From NCBI GenBank assembly GCA_002430835.1, contig DJDA01000153.1, positions 26,315-90,314 on the forward strand: a stretch of DNA of 64,000 nt. Direction: 5' to 3'. The position numbers were made by a program, and so were the translations under genes. The notes beneath the pieces were generated by a model. The model was not told the origin of the DNA. It saw only the letters and a list, made by a program, of their open reading frames with translations, and did not search any database. Below, one piece after another: positions 9,041-21,598 of the stretch. Each line of letters opens with the position of its first letter. The stretch's first letter is position 1. Source of the DNA: Brevundimonas sp. UBA5936. Its GTDB lineage: Bacteria > Pseudomonadota > Alphaproteobacteria > Caulobacterales > Caulobacteraceae.

Positions 9041-9457
9041 ATGAATGACGCCATGCTCCAGACCATTCTGCTCGTCGCCATGATCCTGATCTCGGTCGCC
9101 CTGTCGGCCGTGATTCTGCTGCAACGTTCCGAGGGCGGCGCCCTGGGCATGGGCGGCGGTCCTTCGGGCTTCATGACGGCGCGCGGGGCAGGCAATCTGC
9201 TGACCCGCACCACGTCGATCCTGGCGATCGCCTTCTTCGTCTGCGCCATCGGCCTGACGATCGCGGGCAACTATGCGCGCGGTTCGCGTTCGGTGATCGA
9301 CGCCGACGCCGTCGGCTCCATCGCCGTGGACCAGCCGCAGCAGACGGCTCCGGCTACGCCTGAAGCCGCACCGGCGACCCCGGCCGCTCCGGCCGCCCCG
9401 TCGCTGGACGATCTGGAAGCCAGCCTGCCGGCCGGCCAGGGCGCGCCCGCTCAATAA
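9041..9457 (+). CDS. secG: Protein translocase subunit SecG
   Basis: This 138-residue inner-membrane subunit of the SecYEG channel has two hydrophobic spans at about residues 6-26 (ILLVAMILISVALSAVILL) and 60-80 (ILAIAFFVCAIGLTIAG). Between them is the family hallmark LLQRSEGGALGMGGG. The C-terminal tail from about residue 100 is Ala/Pro-rich, a common alphaproteobacterial extension. The tpiA-secG-pyrG order is frequently conserved. A strong intrinsic terminator follows 28 bases after the stop. Confidence 0.95.
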   Translation: MNDAMLQTILLVAMILISVALSAVILLQRSEGGALGMGGGPSGFMTARGAGNLLTRTTSILAIAFFVCAIGLTIAGNYARGSRSVIDADAVGSIAVDQPQQTAPATPEAAPATPAAPAAPSLDDLEASLPAGQGAPAQ

Positions 9458-9485
9458 GGGCGGTCGTCGCCATCGAGTTTTGGGG

Positions 9486-9516
9486 AAGCGCGCCGCAAGG
9501 CGCGCTTTCTTCTTTT
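9486..9516 (+). terminator. Intrinsic terminator after secG
   Basis: A perfect 9-bp stem AAGCGCGCC / GGCGCGCTT (9486-9494 and 9499-9507) with a GCAA tetraloop is followed by TTCTTCTTTT. It separates secG from pyrG. Confidence 0.9.
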
Positions 9517-9540
9517 GATCAACAGTTGGATTTTTCCTGA

Positions 9541-11235
<1,695 letters not shown>

Positions 11236-11305
11236 TCACGAACGGTTGTTGCGGTTTTCGCCGAACCGTGTGTCATCATGCTGTTAACCTTTCGGGTCGA
11301 CGCAG

Positions 11306-11455
11306 ATGGCAGGCGACATTCTCTATTTCTTGCACCGGCATTTTCGCGCGGTGTTTCTGATCGGCGCGACGGTCGGCGTGATGGCGCTCGGCCTGATCGT
11401 TCGCGGCGTTCTGGGGCTGCTGTTCAGCGTGTCGACCGGCGGCTCCGCCGTTTGA
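11306..11455 (+). CDS. Small predicted membrane protein (49 residues)
   Basis: This ATG-started frame of 49 codons begins MAGDILYFLHRHFRAVF. Its hydrophobic stretch of about 25 residues (FLIGATVGVMALGLIVRGVLGLLF) is broken by one arginine, and it ends SVSTGGSAV. It lies in the otherwise empty 335-base gap between pyrG and the TonB receptor gene, on the same strand. No strong ribosome-binding site is visible. The family is not recognised. A single-span or re-entrant membrane peptide is the only structural statement supported. Confidence 0.45.
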   Translation: MAGDILYFLHRHFRAVFLIGATVGVMALGLIVRGVLGLLFSVSTGGSAV

Positions 11456-11570
11456 GCGCGCTTTCGAGCTGAGGTCTTCTCGGGCGGCGGTCATTTGACG
11501 CGCGGATGCTGCGGCTCGGCGGACGACAAGCCTGACGGCATCGACTATCCCTGATCCGGTCGCCGAGCGG

Positions 11571-13604
11571 TTGGCAGGGAGTTCAGCGTTGATCGAGTTT
11601 CAGGCGCACGTCGTTGACGAGGTCGTGGTGACGGCGGCGCGGTTGCCGCCTGCGGCGGGCGAGGCGGCCTTTTCGGTCATTCGGTTGGACGAAGCGGCGC
11701 TGGCGCGCGCGGATCGGCTGGACGAGGCTCTGAGCGCTGTTCCGGCCGTGTCCCTGTTCCGGCGCACCTCCAGCCTGGCGGCCAACCCCACGACCCAGGG
11801 CATCTCCTTGCGCGCCATCGCGCCGTCGGGCGCGGGGCGGACCCTGGTGACGCTGGACGGCGTGCCCTTGAATGATCCCTTCGGCGGCTGGGTGATCTGG
11901 TCGCAACTGCCGACCGAGAGCCTGGAAAGTCTCGACATCGTGCGCGGCGCCGGCGCCGGCCCCTATGGCGCGGGCGCCCTGACGGGCGTGATCCAACTGC
12001 GCGAGCGGGAGCGCGGCGGCGTGCTGTCCGCCTCGGTCTCGGAACGCGGCGGCGCACGGCTGGCCGGCTCGGGCGGGTTCGATATCGGGCCAGCGCGGCT
12101 GACAGCCTCGACCCTGTATGAGAGCAGCGACGGCTATGCGCCTGTACGCGGCGCGGCGGCCGGGGCGGCGGATACTTCCCTGGATCTGGAAGCCCGTGCG
12201 GCGGCCCTGCGGCTGGATGCGCCGCTGGGCGAGGCTAACGTATCGCTGAGGGCCTCTGTCTATGACGAAGAGCGCGGCTCGGGTCTGGCGGGCGCACGGT
12301 CCAGCGCCAGCGGCCACCTGTTGTCCGCCACGGCGGCGCGCAGGGCGGAGGAGGGGCGCTATGGCTGGCGCTTGCAGGCGTGGCGGCGCGAAAGCGACTT
12401 CGCCAACACCTCCGTCGCCGTGGCGGCCGATCGCAGCGCGACCACGCCCGCCAATGACCAGTATGAAACGCCAGCGACCGGCTGGGGCGTCAACGCCGCC
12501 TTGCGACGCGCGACGCGCGACATCGCCGGAGGGCGGTTGGAATGGGAGCTGGGCGCCGACGCCCGCTTCAACGAGGGCGAAACGCGCGAGCGTTTCCGCT
12601 TCATGCAGGGCGCCTTCACCCGCGATCGCGTGGCGGGCGGCGAGACCTCCGTGGCGGGCGTCTATGGCGAAGGCTCGTGGAGCGACGACCTGTGGCTGGT
12701 GGCGGGCGGGCTGCGCCTGGACGGATGGCGCAATGAGAACGGCAGGCGGCGGGAGTGGGACCGCGCCACGGGCCTGCCCACGCTGGACGAAAGCGATCCC
12801 GATCGCTCGGGCGAGGTGGTCAGCGCCCGCCTGGCGGCGCGGCGGTTCATCGGCGGCGGCTGGGCGGCGCGGGCGGCGGCCTATTCCGGGTTCCGCCCGG
12901 CGAGTCTGAATGAGCTGCACCGTCCGTTCCGCGTCGGCAATGACCTGACCGAGGCCAATGCGGCCTTGGTTCCCGAGACGCTGCAAGGGGTCGAGGCGGG
13001 GCTGGCGTTTGAGGGGCCGATTTCGGCCTTCGGCGTCAATCTGTTCTGGAACCGGATCGAGGACGCCATCGTCAACGTCACCATCGCCGAGGGGCCGGGA
13101 ACCTTTCCGCGGGCGGGTTTTGTTCCGGCGGGCGGCGTCCTGCGTCAGCGTCAGAACGCCGGGACCATCGAGGCCAAGGGCGTGGAGCTGACGGCGCGTC
13201 AGGCGCTGCGAGGCGGGTTGGCCCTGAACGGCGCCCTGTCGATCACCGATGCGCGGATGGACGGCGGCTCAGCGGCGCCTCAGCTGACCGGACTGCGGCC
13301 CGCGCAGGCGCCGATCTGGAGCGTGACGGGCGGGCTGGACTGGCAGGCGGCTGACCGGCTCGGCCTGTCGATGCAGGCCCGCTACGAAAGCAAGCGGTTC
13401 GAAGATGATCTGAACAGCCGCGTGCTGGACGCCGCCGTCACCATCGACGCGCGTGCGGAATGGCGCGCCGGACCGCGAACCTTGCTGTGGCTGGCGGCGG
13501 ACAATCTGTTCGACGCCGAGGTCGAGGTCTCGGAAACGGCGGGCGGGGTGGCCGGCTATGCTCCGCCGCGCACCCTGTCGCTGGGTCTGCGCCTGTCCTA
13601 CTGA
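11571..13604 (+). CDS. TonB-dependent outer-membrane receptor
   Basis: This 677-residue protein has a TonB-box-like segment (VVDEVVVTAAR, around residues 13-23) and a plug domain to about residue 150 (GRTLVTLDGVPLNDPFGGW, ESLDIVRGAGAGPYGAGALTGV). A long beta-barrel follows, ending in the aromatic LSLGLRLSY typical of outer-membrane insertion. Ligand is unknown; no siderophore, haem or cobalamin genes are adjacent. No signal peptide is visible: the start is a TTG, the frame upstream back to a stop at 11496 has no hydrophobic core, and no other frame supplies one. Either the start or sequence is imperfect, or export is unusual. Confidence 0.85.
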   Translation: MAGSSALIEFQAHVVDEVVVTAARLPPAAGEAAFSVIRLDEAALARADRLDEALSAVPAVSLFRRTSSLAANPTTQGISLRAIAPSGAGRTLVTLDGVPLNDPFGGWVIWSQLPTESLESLDIVRGAGAGPYGAGALTGVIQLRERERGGVLSASVSERGGARLAGSGGFDIGPARLTASTLYESSDGYAPVRGAAAGAADTSLDLEARAAALRLDAPLGEANVSLRASVYDEERGSGLAGARSSASGHLLSATAARRAEEGRYGWRLQAWRRESDFANTSVAVAADRSATTPANDQYETPATGWGVNAALRRATRDIAGGRLEWELGADARFNEGETRERFRFMQGAFTRDRVAGGETSVAGVYGEGSWSDDLWLVAGGLRLDGWRNENGRRREWDRATGLPTLDESDPDRSGEVVSARLAARRFIGGGWAARAAAYSGFRPASLNELHRPFRVGNDLTEANAALVPETLQGVEAGLAFEGPISAFGVNLFWNRIEDAIVNVTIAEGPGTFPRAGFVPAGGVLRQRQNAGTIEAKGVELTARQALRGGLALNGALSITDARMDGGSAAPQLTGLRPAQAPIWSVTGGLDWQAADRLGLSMQARYESKRFEDDLNSRVLDAAVTIDARAEWRAGPRTLLWLAADNLFDAEVEVSETAGGVAGYAPPRTLSLGLRLSY

Positions 13605-13612
13605 GGCGAGGC

Positions 13613-14671
13613 TCAGGCGGCGGCAGACGCCGCCAACTCGGCGTTGGTGACGCGGTTCCGGCCCGTGCGCTTGGAGGCGTAGAGCGCTTCGTCGGCGCGC
13701 CCCAGGAACTGCGACGCCGTTTCGCCGGAGTGGCGCAGGGCGAAGCCGACGGAAATGGTCACGGCGCCCAGGTCGTCATTGGTCGAACGACGACGCAGGC
13801 TGCGCGAGGCGATTTCTTCGCGCGCGGCGTTCAAGGCGGCCTCGACGGCGCCCGCCGTCTCACGCGGGAAGATGACGGCGAACTCCTCACCGCCATAGCG
13901 GGCGGCGATACGCGGCGCGCGCGCGATGCGGGCCAGGACGCTGGCGACATAGCGCAGCACCTGGTCGCCGGTCTGATGGCCCCAGGTGTCGTTGAAGCGC
14001 TTGAAGTGGTCGATGTCGATCAGAGCCAGCCCGATGGGCGTTCCATCAGCCTCGGCCTCGTCGCACATGCGTTGCAGCTGTTCGTCGAACGCCTTGCGGT
14101 TGGCCAGATTGGTCAGGGCGTCGGTCATGGCGTCGCGACGGACCTGCTCCAGGTGATCGCGCAGCTTGACGACTTCGCGGTTGGAGGATTCCAGGCGACG
14201 CTCCAGCGCCGAGGTATGGCGACGGATCCGCCGCGTGGCGTCGCTGAGCGAGGTGACGATGACGCCCAGACTGTCGGTGTCGGGCGCCGAGGCCATGCGG
14301 TCCGCCGCCTGGGCCAGGGTGTCGCCGTAGTCGGCCTGACTTTCGCGCGCCTTGTCGATGGCGGCGGCGACGGCGGCCAGTTCGCGGTTCAGCACGGCGC
14401 CCGCATCGCGAATCTCTTCGGACAGGCGGCTGCGGGGCAGGAACTCGGCGGCCAGCATCTCGGCCGTGGTGTCAGTGAAGGGCGCGCCGCTGGCCAGCAG
14501 CCGCGCCATCTCCTGGCTCAACGGGCTGTCTGGCGCGCTGAGATAGTGCAGCCAGAGCTCGAAGTTCAGCGGGGTCGGCCAGACGCCTGCCTCTTGCATC
14601 GCATCAACCGCGCGGTGCGCCAGGGCATAGGCTTCGGGACTACGAACCGTGGTTTCGACCTGAGTGGTCAT
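13613..14671 (-). CDS. GGDEF-domain diguanylate cyclase
   Basis: This 352-residue soluble protein probably makes cyclic di-GMP. Residues about 1-110 are helical without membrane segments. Residues about 100-190 are rich in coiled-coil-like helices (SALERRLESSNREVVKLRDHL). The GGDEF domain follows from about 185, with DIDHFKRFNDTWGHQTGDQVL and an intact active site RYGGEEFAVIFP. The residues before GGEEF read RIAARYGGEEF, so no RxxD product-inhibition site is present. It is convergent with the TonB receptor gene and lies downstream of a RhlE-type helicase gene. This setting and the coiled-coil architecture recall Caulobacter DgcB, which I infer but cannot prove. Confidence 0.9.
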   Translation of the reverse strand: MTTQVETTVRSPEAYALAHRAVDAMQEAGVWPTPLNFELWLHYLSAPDSPLSQEMARLLASGAPFTDTTAEMLAAEFLPRSRLSEEIRDAGAVLNRELAAVAAAIDKARESQADYGDTLAQAADRMASAPDTDSLGVIVTSLSDATRRIRRHTSALERRLESSNREVVKLRDHLEQVRRDAMTDALTNLANRKAFDEQLQRMCDEAEADGTPIGLALIDIDHFKRFNDTWGHQTGDQVLRYVASVLARIARAPRIAARYGGEEFAVIFPRETAGAVEAALNAAREEIASRSLRRRSTNDDLGAVTISVGFALRHSGETASQFLGRADEALYASKRTGRNRVTNAELAASAAA

Positions 14672-14753
14672 GCCTTGAAGCGCCCCTGGGAAGTTCAGGC
14701 CGGGAACTTACCCCGGCCTTCCGTAACGCAGAGTTAAATCAAGAACTGCGGCG

Positions 14754-16247
<1,494 letters not shown>

Positions 16248-16478
16248 GCAGTCCTGAAGGGACGGAGGATAGCGTTCGCAAACGCCTTCAGCTGACGGAA
16301 CCGCCCCTCTTGGGCGAGCGGGCGGCGCGCATCGCCAGTCCTGTTCCGAGCCTGCGGCCGTATAAAGAAGGCCCTACGCCTCAGTCAAGTATTTCCGTTC
16401 GGAACGGGCCGCTTGGCAACGGCGTTTCGGCCTGTATGGTCCGCCTGGGGACTGGAAGACGACTGGGAGAGGGACCGG

Positions 16479-16850
16479 ATGCGCGCAGCCGTGCTGATCA
16501 CGCTGATGTTGGCTGCGCCTGCGAGCGCATCAGCATCGGGCGGGGGCGGAAACGCCGACGCCATGCAGGCGGCCTTCGGCAATACGGTCGTTTCCCACTA
16601 TCCCGACGGCGACTGGGTCAAACACTGGTTCGATCGGGACGGCGGTTATCGCGCCCTGTTTTCGGATGGGCGCCGCCTGACCGCGCGCTGGGCGCGTGAG
16701 GGGGATCGCGTCTGTTTGAACGAAATCCGCCCGCGCATGATCATCTCGCGCTTCTGCACGCCCTATGTCGAGGCTTCCGTGGGGGAGAGCTGGTCGGGCC
16801 GCGATCCCCTGGGCCGTCGCGTCCGCAACGAGCTGGTCGCTGGGCGGTAG
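16479..16850 (+). CDS. Small secreted protein of unknown function
   Basis: This 123-residue protein is read from the ATG at 16479, chosen because GGGAGAGGGA lies just upstream and a signal peptide then begins at residue 1 (RAAVLITLMLAAPASASA, cleavage near residue 20). The mature part has VSHYPDGDWVKHWFDRDGGY and two cysteines 15 residues apart (VCLNEIRP and SRFCTPY), which could form a disulfide in the periplasm. I do not recognise the family. A longer frame continues 22 codons upstream but would bury the signal peptide. It is convergent with topA and shares a terminator with it. Confidence 0.75.
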   Translation: MRAAVLITLMLAAPASASASGGGGNADAMQAAFGNTVVSHYPDGDWVKHWFDRDGGYRALFSDGRRLTARWAREGDRVCLNEIRPRMIISRFCTPYVEASVGESWSGRDPLGRRVRNELVAGR

Positions 16851-16883
16851 AAAAAACGCCCCCGTTCGTGAGAACGAGGGCGC
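16851..16883 (-). terminator. Bidirectional intrinsic terminator between the small secreted protein gene and topA
   Basis: An 11-bp stem with one mismatch (16857-16867 with 16872-16882, CGCCCCCGTTC / GAACGAGGGCG) has a GTGA loop. It is flanked by AAAAAA at 16851-16856, giving a U-run for topA transcripts. On the plus strand it is followed by a weaker pyrimidine stretch. Confidence 0.8.
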
Positions 16884-16889
16884 TTCGTC

Positions 16890-19526
16890 TTATTCGGCTT
16901 CCGCAGCCTTGGCCGCCTTCTTGGCGGGGGCCTTCTTCGCGGCCGGTTTCTTGGCCGCAGGCTCCTTCTTCACCGCGGGTTTTTTCGCAGCGGCCTTCTT
17001 GGCGGGCGCCTTCTTTTTGGGCGCAGCGCCGGCCTTGGCGGCCAGCAGGGGCAGGGCGGCCTCCATCGTCATGTCCTCGGGCGCCGTGCCCTTGGGCAGG
17101 GTGGCGTTGATCTTGCCCGACTTGACGTAGGGGCCGTAGCGGCCGGCCATGACCTGCACGGCCTCGCCCGTTTCCGGGTGGGCGCCCAGCTCCTTCAACG
17201 GCGCGGCGGCCGAGGCGCGGCCCGCACGACCCGCGCGCTTTTCAGCCAGCAGGGCCACGGCGCGGTTCAGGCCGACGTCGAACACCTCCTCGATGTCCGC
17301 GACGTTGGCGTAGGTGCCCGCGTGCGCCACGAACGGGCCATAGCGGCCCAGGCTGGCGGTGATCATCTTGCCGTCTTCGGGGTGCGGACCCACGTCGCGC
17401 GGCAGGCTGAGCAGGCGCAGCGCCTTCTCCAGATCGATCGAGGCCGGGGACCAGCCCTTGGGCAGGGACGAGCGCTTGGGCTTGTCCGCGTCCGGCGGCG
17501 TGGTTTCGACATAGGGGCCGAAGCGGCCGATCTTCAGATGCACGGGCTGGCCGGTCGCCGGATCGACGCCCAGTTCGCGATCGCCGCCCTCCGCGCCGCC
17601 GTCGGCCGCGTCAGGCGAGGCCACCGGGCGGGTGTATTTGCACTCCGGATAGCGCGAGCAGCCGATGAAGGCGCCGAAGCGGCTGGTCTTCAGGCTCAGC
17701 TGTCCCTGATGGCACAGGGGGCATTCGCGCGGGTCCGAACCGTCGCCCTTGTCGGGGAAGATGTGCGGGCCCAACGCCTCGTTCAGGTGGTCCAGAATGG
17801 CCGTGGTGCGCAGTTCGCCTGCGGCCTGGGTCGCGGCGTGGAAGTCCTGCCAGAAGCGGCGCAGCAGGGTCTTCCAGTCCAGATCGCCGGCCGACACCTC
17901 GTCCAGCTGGGTCTCCAGCGCGGCGGTGAAGTCGTACTCGACCCATTTGGCGAAGAACTGCTCCAGGAAGGCCGTGACCAGCCGGCCCTTGTCCTCGGGA
18001 TAGAAGCGGTTCTTGTCCATGCGAACGTATTCGCGGTCGCGCAGGGTCGTCAGGATGGAGGCGTAGGTCGACGGGCGCCCGATGCCCAGCTCTTCCAGCT
18101 TCTTGACCAGGGTGGCTTCCGAGAAGCGCGGCGGCGGCTCGGTGAAGTGCTGGTCGGTGCGGATCGCCTCGACCTTGGCCTTGGCGCCTTCCTTCAGCGC
18201 GGGCAGGCGGCCGCCCTCATCCTCGTCGTCCTCAGCGCCCTTCTGCTTCTCGTCGCGGCCTTCTTCATAGGCGGCGATGAAGCCGTCGAAGGCGACGACC
18301 TGGCCGGTGGCGCGCAGGCCGGTCTGGCCGTCGGGCGTCTCGATCTCGACCGTGGTGCGGTCCAGGCGCGCCGATTCCATCTGCGAGGCGATCATCCGCT
18401 TCCAGATCAGCTCGTACAGGCGCTGCAGATCGTTCTCGAGCCGCAGGGTGTCGGGGCTGCGCAGGATGTTGGTCGGACGAATGGCTTCGTGCGCTTCCTG
18501 GGCGTTCTTGGCCTTGGTCTTGTAGTAGCGCGGCTCGGCCGGAACATAGGCGGGGCCGAAACGCTGGCCGATGGCCTCGCGCGCCTGGGCGATGCCCTCA
18601 GGCGTCACATAGACGCCGTCGGTACGCATGTAGGTGATCAGGCCGCCGGTATCGTCGACGCCCTCATACAGCTTCTGCGCCGCCTGCATGGTGCGCTGGG
18701 CGGTGAAGCCCAGCTTGCGCGCCGCTTCTTGTTGCAGGGTCGAGGTGGTGAAGGGCGGGGCGGGGGACCGCTTGGCCGGCTTCTTCTCGACCGACTTGAT
18801 GGTGAAGTCGCCGCCGTGAACGGCCTCGCGCGCCGCCATGGCCATGGCCTCGGACACGATGTCCAGGCGCTGGACGCGCTTGCCGTCATGCTTGACCAGA
18901 CGGGCGGTGAAGGGCGGGCTGTCGGCGATCAGATCGGCCTCGACCGACCAGTATTCCTGCGCCTTGAACTTCTCGATCTCCATCTCGCGATCGACGACGA
19001 TGCGCAGGGCGACCGACTGGACCCGACCGGCCGAACGGGCGCCCGGCAGCTTGCGCCACAGCACCGGCGACAGGTTGAAGCCTACCAGATAGTCCAGCGC
19101 CCGGCGCGCCAGATAGGCGTCCACCAGCTCCATATCCAGCTGGCGCGGATTGGCCATGGCCTCCAGCACGGCGGACTTGGTGATGGCGTTGAAGGTGACG
19201 CGCTGGACGTCCGTGTCCTTCAGCGCCTTCTTCTTGTTCAGGATTTCCAGAACGTGCCAGCTGATCGCCTCACCCTCGCGGTCGGGGTCGGTCGCCAGGA
19301 TGACGCGGTCGGCGGCCTTGGCGGCCTCGGCGATCTCGGACAGGCGCTTGGACGCCTTGGCGTCGACCTCCCAGTGCATGGCGAAGTCATCGTCGGGCAG
19401 CACCGAGCCGTCCTTGGACGGCAGGTCGCGGACGTGGCCGTAGGAAGCCAGAACCTTATAGTCCGAGCCCAGGTATTTATTGATGGTCTTGGCCTTGGCG
19501 GGGCTCTCGACGATAACGAGATTCAT
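16890..19526 (-). CDS. topA: DNA topoisomerase I
   Basis: This 878-residue type IA topoisomerase relaxes negative supercoils. The Toprim domain opens MNLVIVESPAKAKTINKYL and includes ILATDPDREGEAISWH. The catalytic tyrosine is in GLITYMRTDGVYV, near residue 300. A four-cysteine zinc motif (CPLCHQG...CSRYPECKYT) lies near residue 610, followed by three topoisomerase C-terminal repeats (GRFGPYVETT, GRYGPFVAHA, GRYGPYVKSG). The last 60 residues are a Lys/Ala/Pro-rich tail (KKAPAKKAAAKKPAV), probably aiding DNA binding. dprA follows in the same transcriptional direction upstream, a frequent neighbour of topA. Confidence 0.97.
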   Translation of the reverse strand: MNLVIVESPAKAKTINKYLGSDYKVLASYGHVRDLPSKDGSVLPDDDFAMHWEVDAKASKRLSEIAEAAKAADRVILATDPDREGEAISWHVLEILNKKKALKDTDVQRVTFNAITKSAVLEAMANPRQLDMELVDAYLARRALDYLVGFNLSPVLWRKLPGARSAGRVQSVALRIVVDREMEIEKFKAQEYWSVEADLIADSPPFTARLVKHDGKRVQRLDIVSEAMAMAAREAVHGGDFTIKSVEKKPAKRSPAPPFTTSTLQQEAARKLGFTAQRTMQAAQKLYEGVDDTGGLITYMRTDGVYVTPEGIAQAREAIGQRFGPAYVPAEPRYYKTKAKNAQEAHEAIRPTNILRSPDTLRLENDLQRLYELIWKRMIASQMESARLDRTTVEIETPDGQTGLRATGQVVAFDGFIAAYEEGRDEKQKGAEDDEDEGGRLPALKEGAKAKVEAIRTDQHFTEPPPRFSEATLVKKLEELGIGRPSTYASILTTLRDREYVRMDKNRFYPEDKGRLVTAFLEQFFAKWVEYDFTAALETQLDEVSAGDLDWKTLLRRFWQDFHAATQAAGELRTTAILDHLNEALGPHIFPDKGDGSDPRECPLCHQGQLSLKTSRFGAFIGCSRYPECKYTRPVASPDAADGGAEGGDRELGVDPATGQPVHLKIGRFGPYVETTPPDADKPKRSSLPKGWSPASIDLEKALRLLSLPRDVGPHPEDGKMITASLGRYGPFVAHAGTYANVADIEEVFDVGLNRAVALLAEKRAGRAGRASAAAPLKELGAHPETGEAVQVMAGRYGPYVKSGKINATLPKGTAPEDMTMEAALPLLAAKAGAAPKKKAPAKKAAAKKPAVKKEPAAKKPAAKKAPAKKAAKAAEAE

Positions 19527-19678
19527 GGCGCTCTATCGGGGAAAACGGGGCGCGAACGTGGTTGCGGCGAGCGCGGAAGTCAATCGGCCCATTTTATATG
19601 AGCAACCTTTCCGGGTAACGTGAGTTTACAAACCTCCCTGAGTTGTGTTCCTCTCAGATGTTCTCGGGAGGGTTGACG

Positions 19679-19864
19679 ATGAACAAGACAGCGCAGCGAC
19701 GCCGCAAGGCGACGAGCCTTGATCTGACGGACTATCCGGTTCGCGAATATGTGGCCGCCATGGCCACGGAACTGGCCGGAATGGCCCGCTGGGACGGGGA
19801 TGAGCGGTTGGCCGGACTTCTGGAAAGCGCGGCGGACATGGCCCGCCGCACCGCGCCCGCCTAG
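19679..19864 (+). CDS. Short conserved-looking protein of unknown function
   Basis: This 61-residue protein is read from the ATG at 19679, which follows GGGAGG with 7-base spacing, a strong ribosome-binding site. The basic N-terminus (MNKTAQRRRKATSLDLTDY) leads into a helical, Ala/Leu-rich region (VREYVAAMATELAGMARW and DERLAGLLESAADMARRT). There is no signal peptide and no membrane segment. I do not recognise a function. It is convergent with dprA, whose stop it overlaps by 4 bases. Confidence 0.7.
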   Translation: MNKTAQRRRKATSLDLTDYPVREYVAAMATELAGMARWDGDERLAGLLESAADMARRTAPA

Positions 19865-20949
19865 GTCGAGGCCAGGCCGCCGGGCAGCAAGGTCGCCCGC
19901 CCTGCGAGGTGAAGCTCCAGCAGGGCGGCGGCCGTTTCCGCAATTGACAATCTAGCCGCGCGCGCCAGTTCGTCGCGACCGATGGGCGTCGGCGACAGCA
20001 GGGCTTCGATACGATCCAGCACCGCATCGTCGATCTGATCCGGCGAACCGGCCTCGAACGGCGAATCAGCGGGCGGTTCGCGCAGCGTGCGCAGGGCGGC
20101 GTAGGCCCGCTCGATGTCCTCGATCCCTTCGCACAGGATGGCCCCCTGACGCAGCAGTTCGTTCGGACCTTTGGAGCGCGGGTCCAGCGGCGAGCCCGGC
20201 ACGGCGAAGACGTCGCGCCCCTGTTCGCCCGCTAGCCGCGCGGTGATCAGGGAGCCGGAGCGGATTTCCGCCTCCACCACCACCACGCCGCGCGACAGGC
20301 CTGAGATGATGCGGTTGCGGCGCGGGAAGTCTCGCGCCTGCGCCCGCGCGCCGACGGGGCTTTCCGAGACGATGCAGCCGCGCTCGACGATCTGGCGATA
20401 CAGCTCGGCGTTGTCGGACGGATAGACGTCATCCACGCCGCCGCCCAGCACGGCGACCGTGCCGGTTTCGAGGGCGCCCAGATGCGCCGCCGCATCGACG
20501 CCGCGCGCCAGGCCGGAGACGACGACGTGGCCGCTTTCGCCCAGTTGTTGGGCCAGGCCGCGCGCGATTCTCTGGCCGCCTGCCGAGGCGATGCGCGCCC
20601 CGACGATGGCCATGCAGGGCCGCTGCATCAGCGCTGGATCGCCCAGGGTCCACAGCAGGGGCTGCGGAGGATCGACGGCGGCCAGGGCTTGGGGATAAGC
20701 GGCCTCGCCCCACAGGATCAGCCGCGCCCCGATACGGGCGCCCGCCTCAAGTTCGGCCTCGACGGCCTTGGGCGCAGGGATGGCGTAGCCGTTGCGGCCT
20801 CCGCTGCGGATCAGGTCGGGCAGGGCGTTCAGCGCGCGCTCAGCCGAACCGAACCGCTGCAACAGCTGGGAAAAGGCCACGGGGCCGACGCGGTCGGTCC
20901 GGGCTAGCCGGAGGCGGGCGAAACGCTCGGCCTCCGACAGGGGCGTCAC
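19861..20949 (-). CDS. dprA: DNA-processing protein DprA (Smf)
   Basis: This 362-residue protein binds incoming single-stranded DNA and loads RecA during natural transformation. It has an N-terminal helical extension (about residues 1-75), then the DprA Rossmann-like domain: [38 protein letters not shown] near residue 145, [14 protein letters not shown], and [21 protein letters not shown]-terminal winged-helix-like region follows (about 300-360). Its start overlaps the plsY stop by 4 bases, placing it last in the ruvX-to-dprA run. DprA alone does not show competence, because no com genes are in the window. Confidence 0.94.
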   Translation of the reverse strand: MTPLSEAERFARLRLARTDRVGPVAFSQLLQRFGSAERALNALPDLIRSGGRNGYAIPAPKAVEAELEAGARIGARLILWGEAAYPQALAAVDPPQPLLWTLGDPALMQRPCMAIVGARIASAGGQRIARGLAQQLGESGHVVVSGLARGVDAAAHLGALETGTVAVLGGGVDDVYPSDNAELYRQIVERGCIVSESPVGARAQARDFPRRNRIISGLSRGVVVVEAEIRSGSLITARLAGEQGRDVFAVPGSPLDPRSKGPNELLRQGAILCEGIEDIERAYAALRTLREPPADSPFEAGSPDQIDDAVLDRIEALLSPTPIGRDELARAARLSIAETAAALLELHLAGRATLLPGGLAST

Positions 20950-21584
20950 GCTTTCTTCGCCCCGATCTTGGGCTCGGCGCCTTTCAGCAGGCGGCCGATG
21001 TTCTCATGGTGGCGGATGAAGATCAGGACAGCGGTGAAGACCGCCATGATGAAGATGGGCTGCGGCGCGGGCAGGCCCAGCGCGGGCAGGGGCAGCAGGG
21101 CGTAAAGCGGCGTCAATGCCGCCGCCACCAGGGCCGCTAGTGAGGAATAGCGCAGGGCGAAGGCCATGATCAGCCAGGTCGCCGCCGCCAGCAGGCCCAG
21201 AGGCCAGCACGCCGCCAGGATCAGGCCGAAGAAGGTCGCTACCCCCTTGCCGCCCTTGAAGCCCAGCCAGACGGGGAACAGGTGGCCGAGGAAGGCCGCG
21301 CCGCCGGCGATGGCGCCTGCTGCGTCAGTCCCCAGCAGATGCCGCGCGATCAGCAGGGCGACCGCGCCCTTGCCCGCATCGAGGATCAGGGTGGCGATGG
21401 CCAGATCCTTGCGCCCGGTGCGCAGGACGTTGGTCGCGCCGATATTGCCAGAGCCGATGTTGCGTACGTCGCCCGCGCCCGCCGCGCGGGTCAGGACCAC
21501 GCCGAACGGGATGGAGCCCAGCAGGTATCCGCCAATAGCCACAAGCCCGAGCGTAAGGAGCGCCGGCCCCGCCAGATCCTGCAA
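20946..21584 (-). CDS. plsY: Acyl-phosphate:glycerol-3-phosphate acyltransferase PlsY
   Basis: This 212-residue polytopic inner-membrane enzyme transfers an acyl group from acyl-phosphate to glycerol-3-phosphate, the first step of phospholipid synthesis. About five hydrophobic spans are visible. The PlsY signatures are [13 protein letters not shown] near residue 25, [19 protein letters not shown] near residue 42, and [13 protein letters not shown] near residue 108. It is translationally coupled to dprA by a 4-base overlap and lies 14 bases after the pyrC-like gene. Confidence 0.95.
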   Translation of the reverse strand: MQDLAGPALLTLGLVAIGGYLLGSIPFGVVLTRAAGAGDVRNIGSGNIGATNVLRTGRKDLAIATLILDAGKGAVALLIARHLLGTDAAGAIAGGAAFLGHLFPVWLGFKGGKGVATFFGLILAACWPLGLLAAATWLIMAFALRYSSLAALVAAALTPLYALLPLPALGLPAPQPIFIMAVFTAVLIFIRHHENIGRLLKGAEPKIGAKKA

Positions 21585-21598
21585 GTGATTCGCTCCCC

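Noticed and set aside
11583..12986. Long minus-strand open frame opposite the TonB receptor gene
   Set aside because: Low-complexity Arg/Gln/Gly-rich translation over a clear receptor gene; artefact of codon bias.
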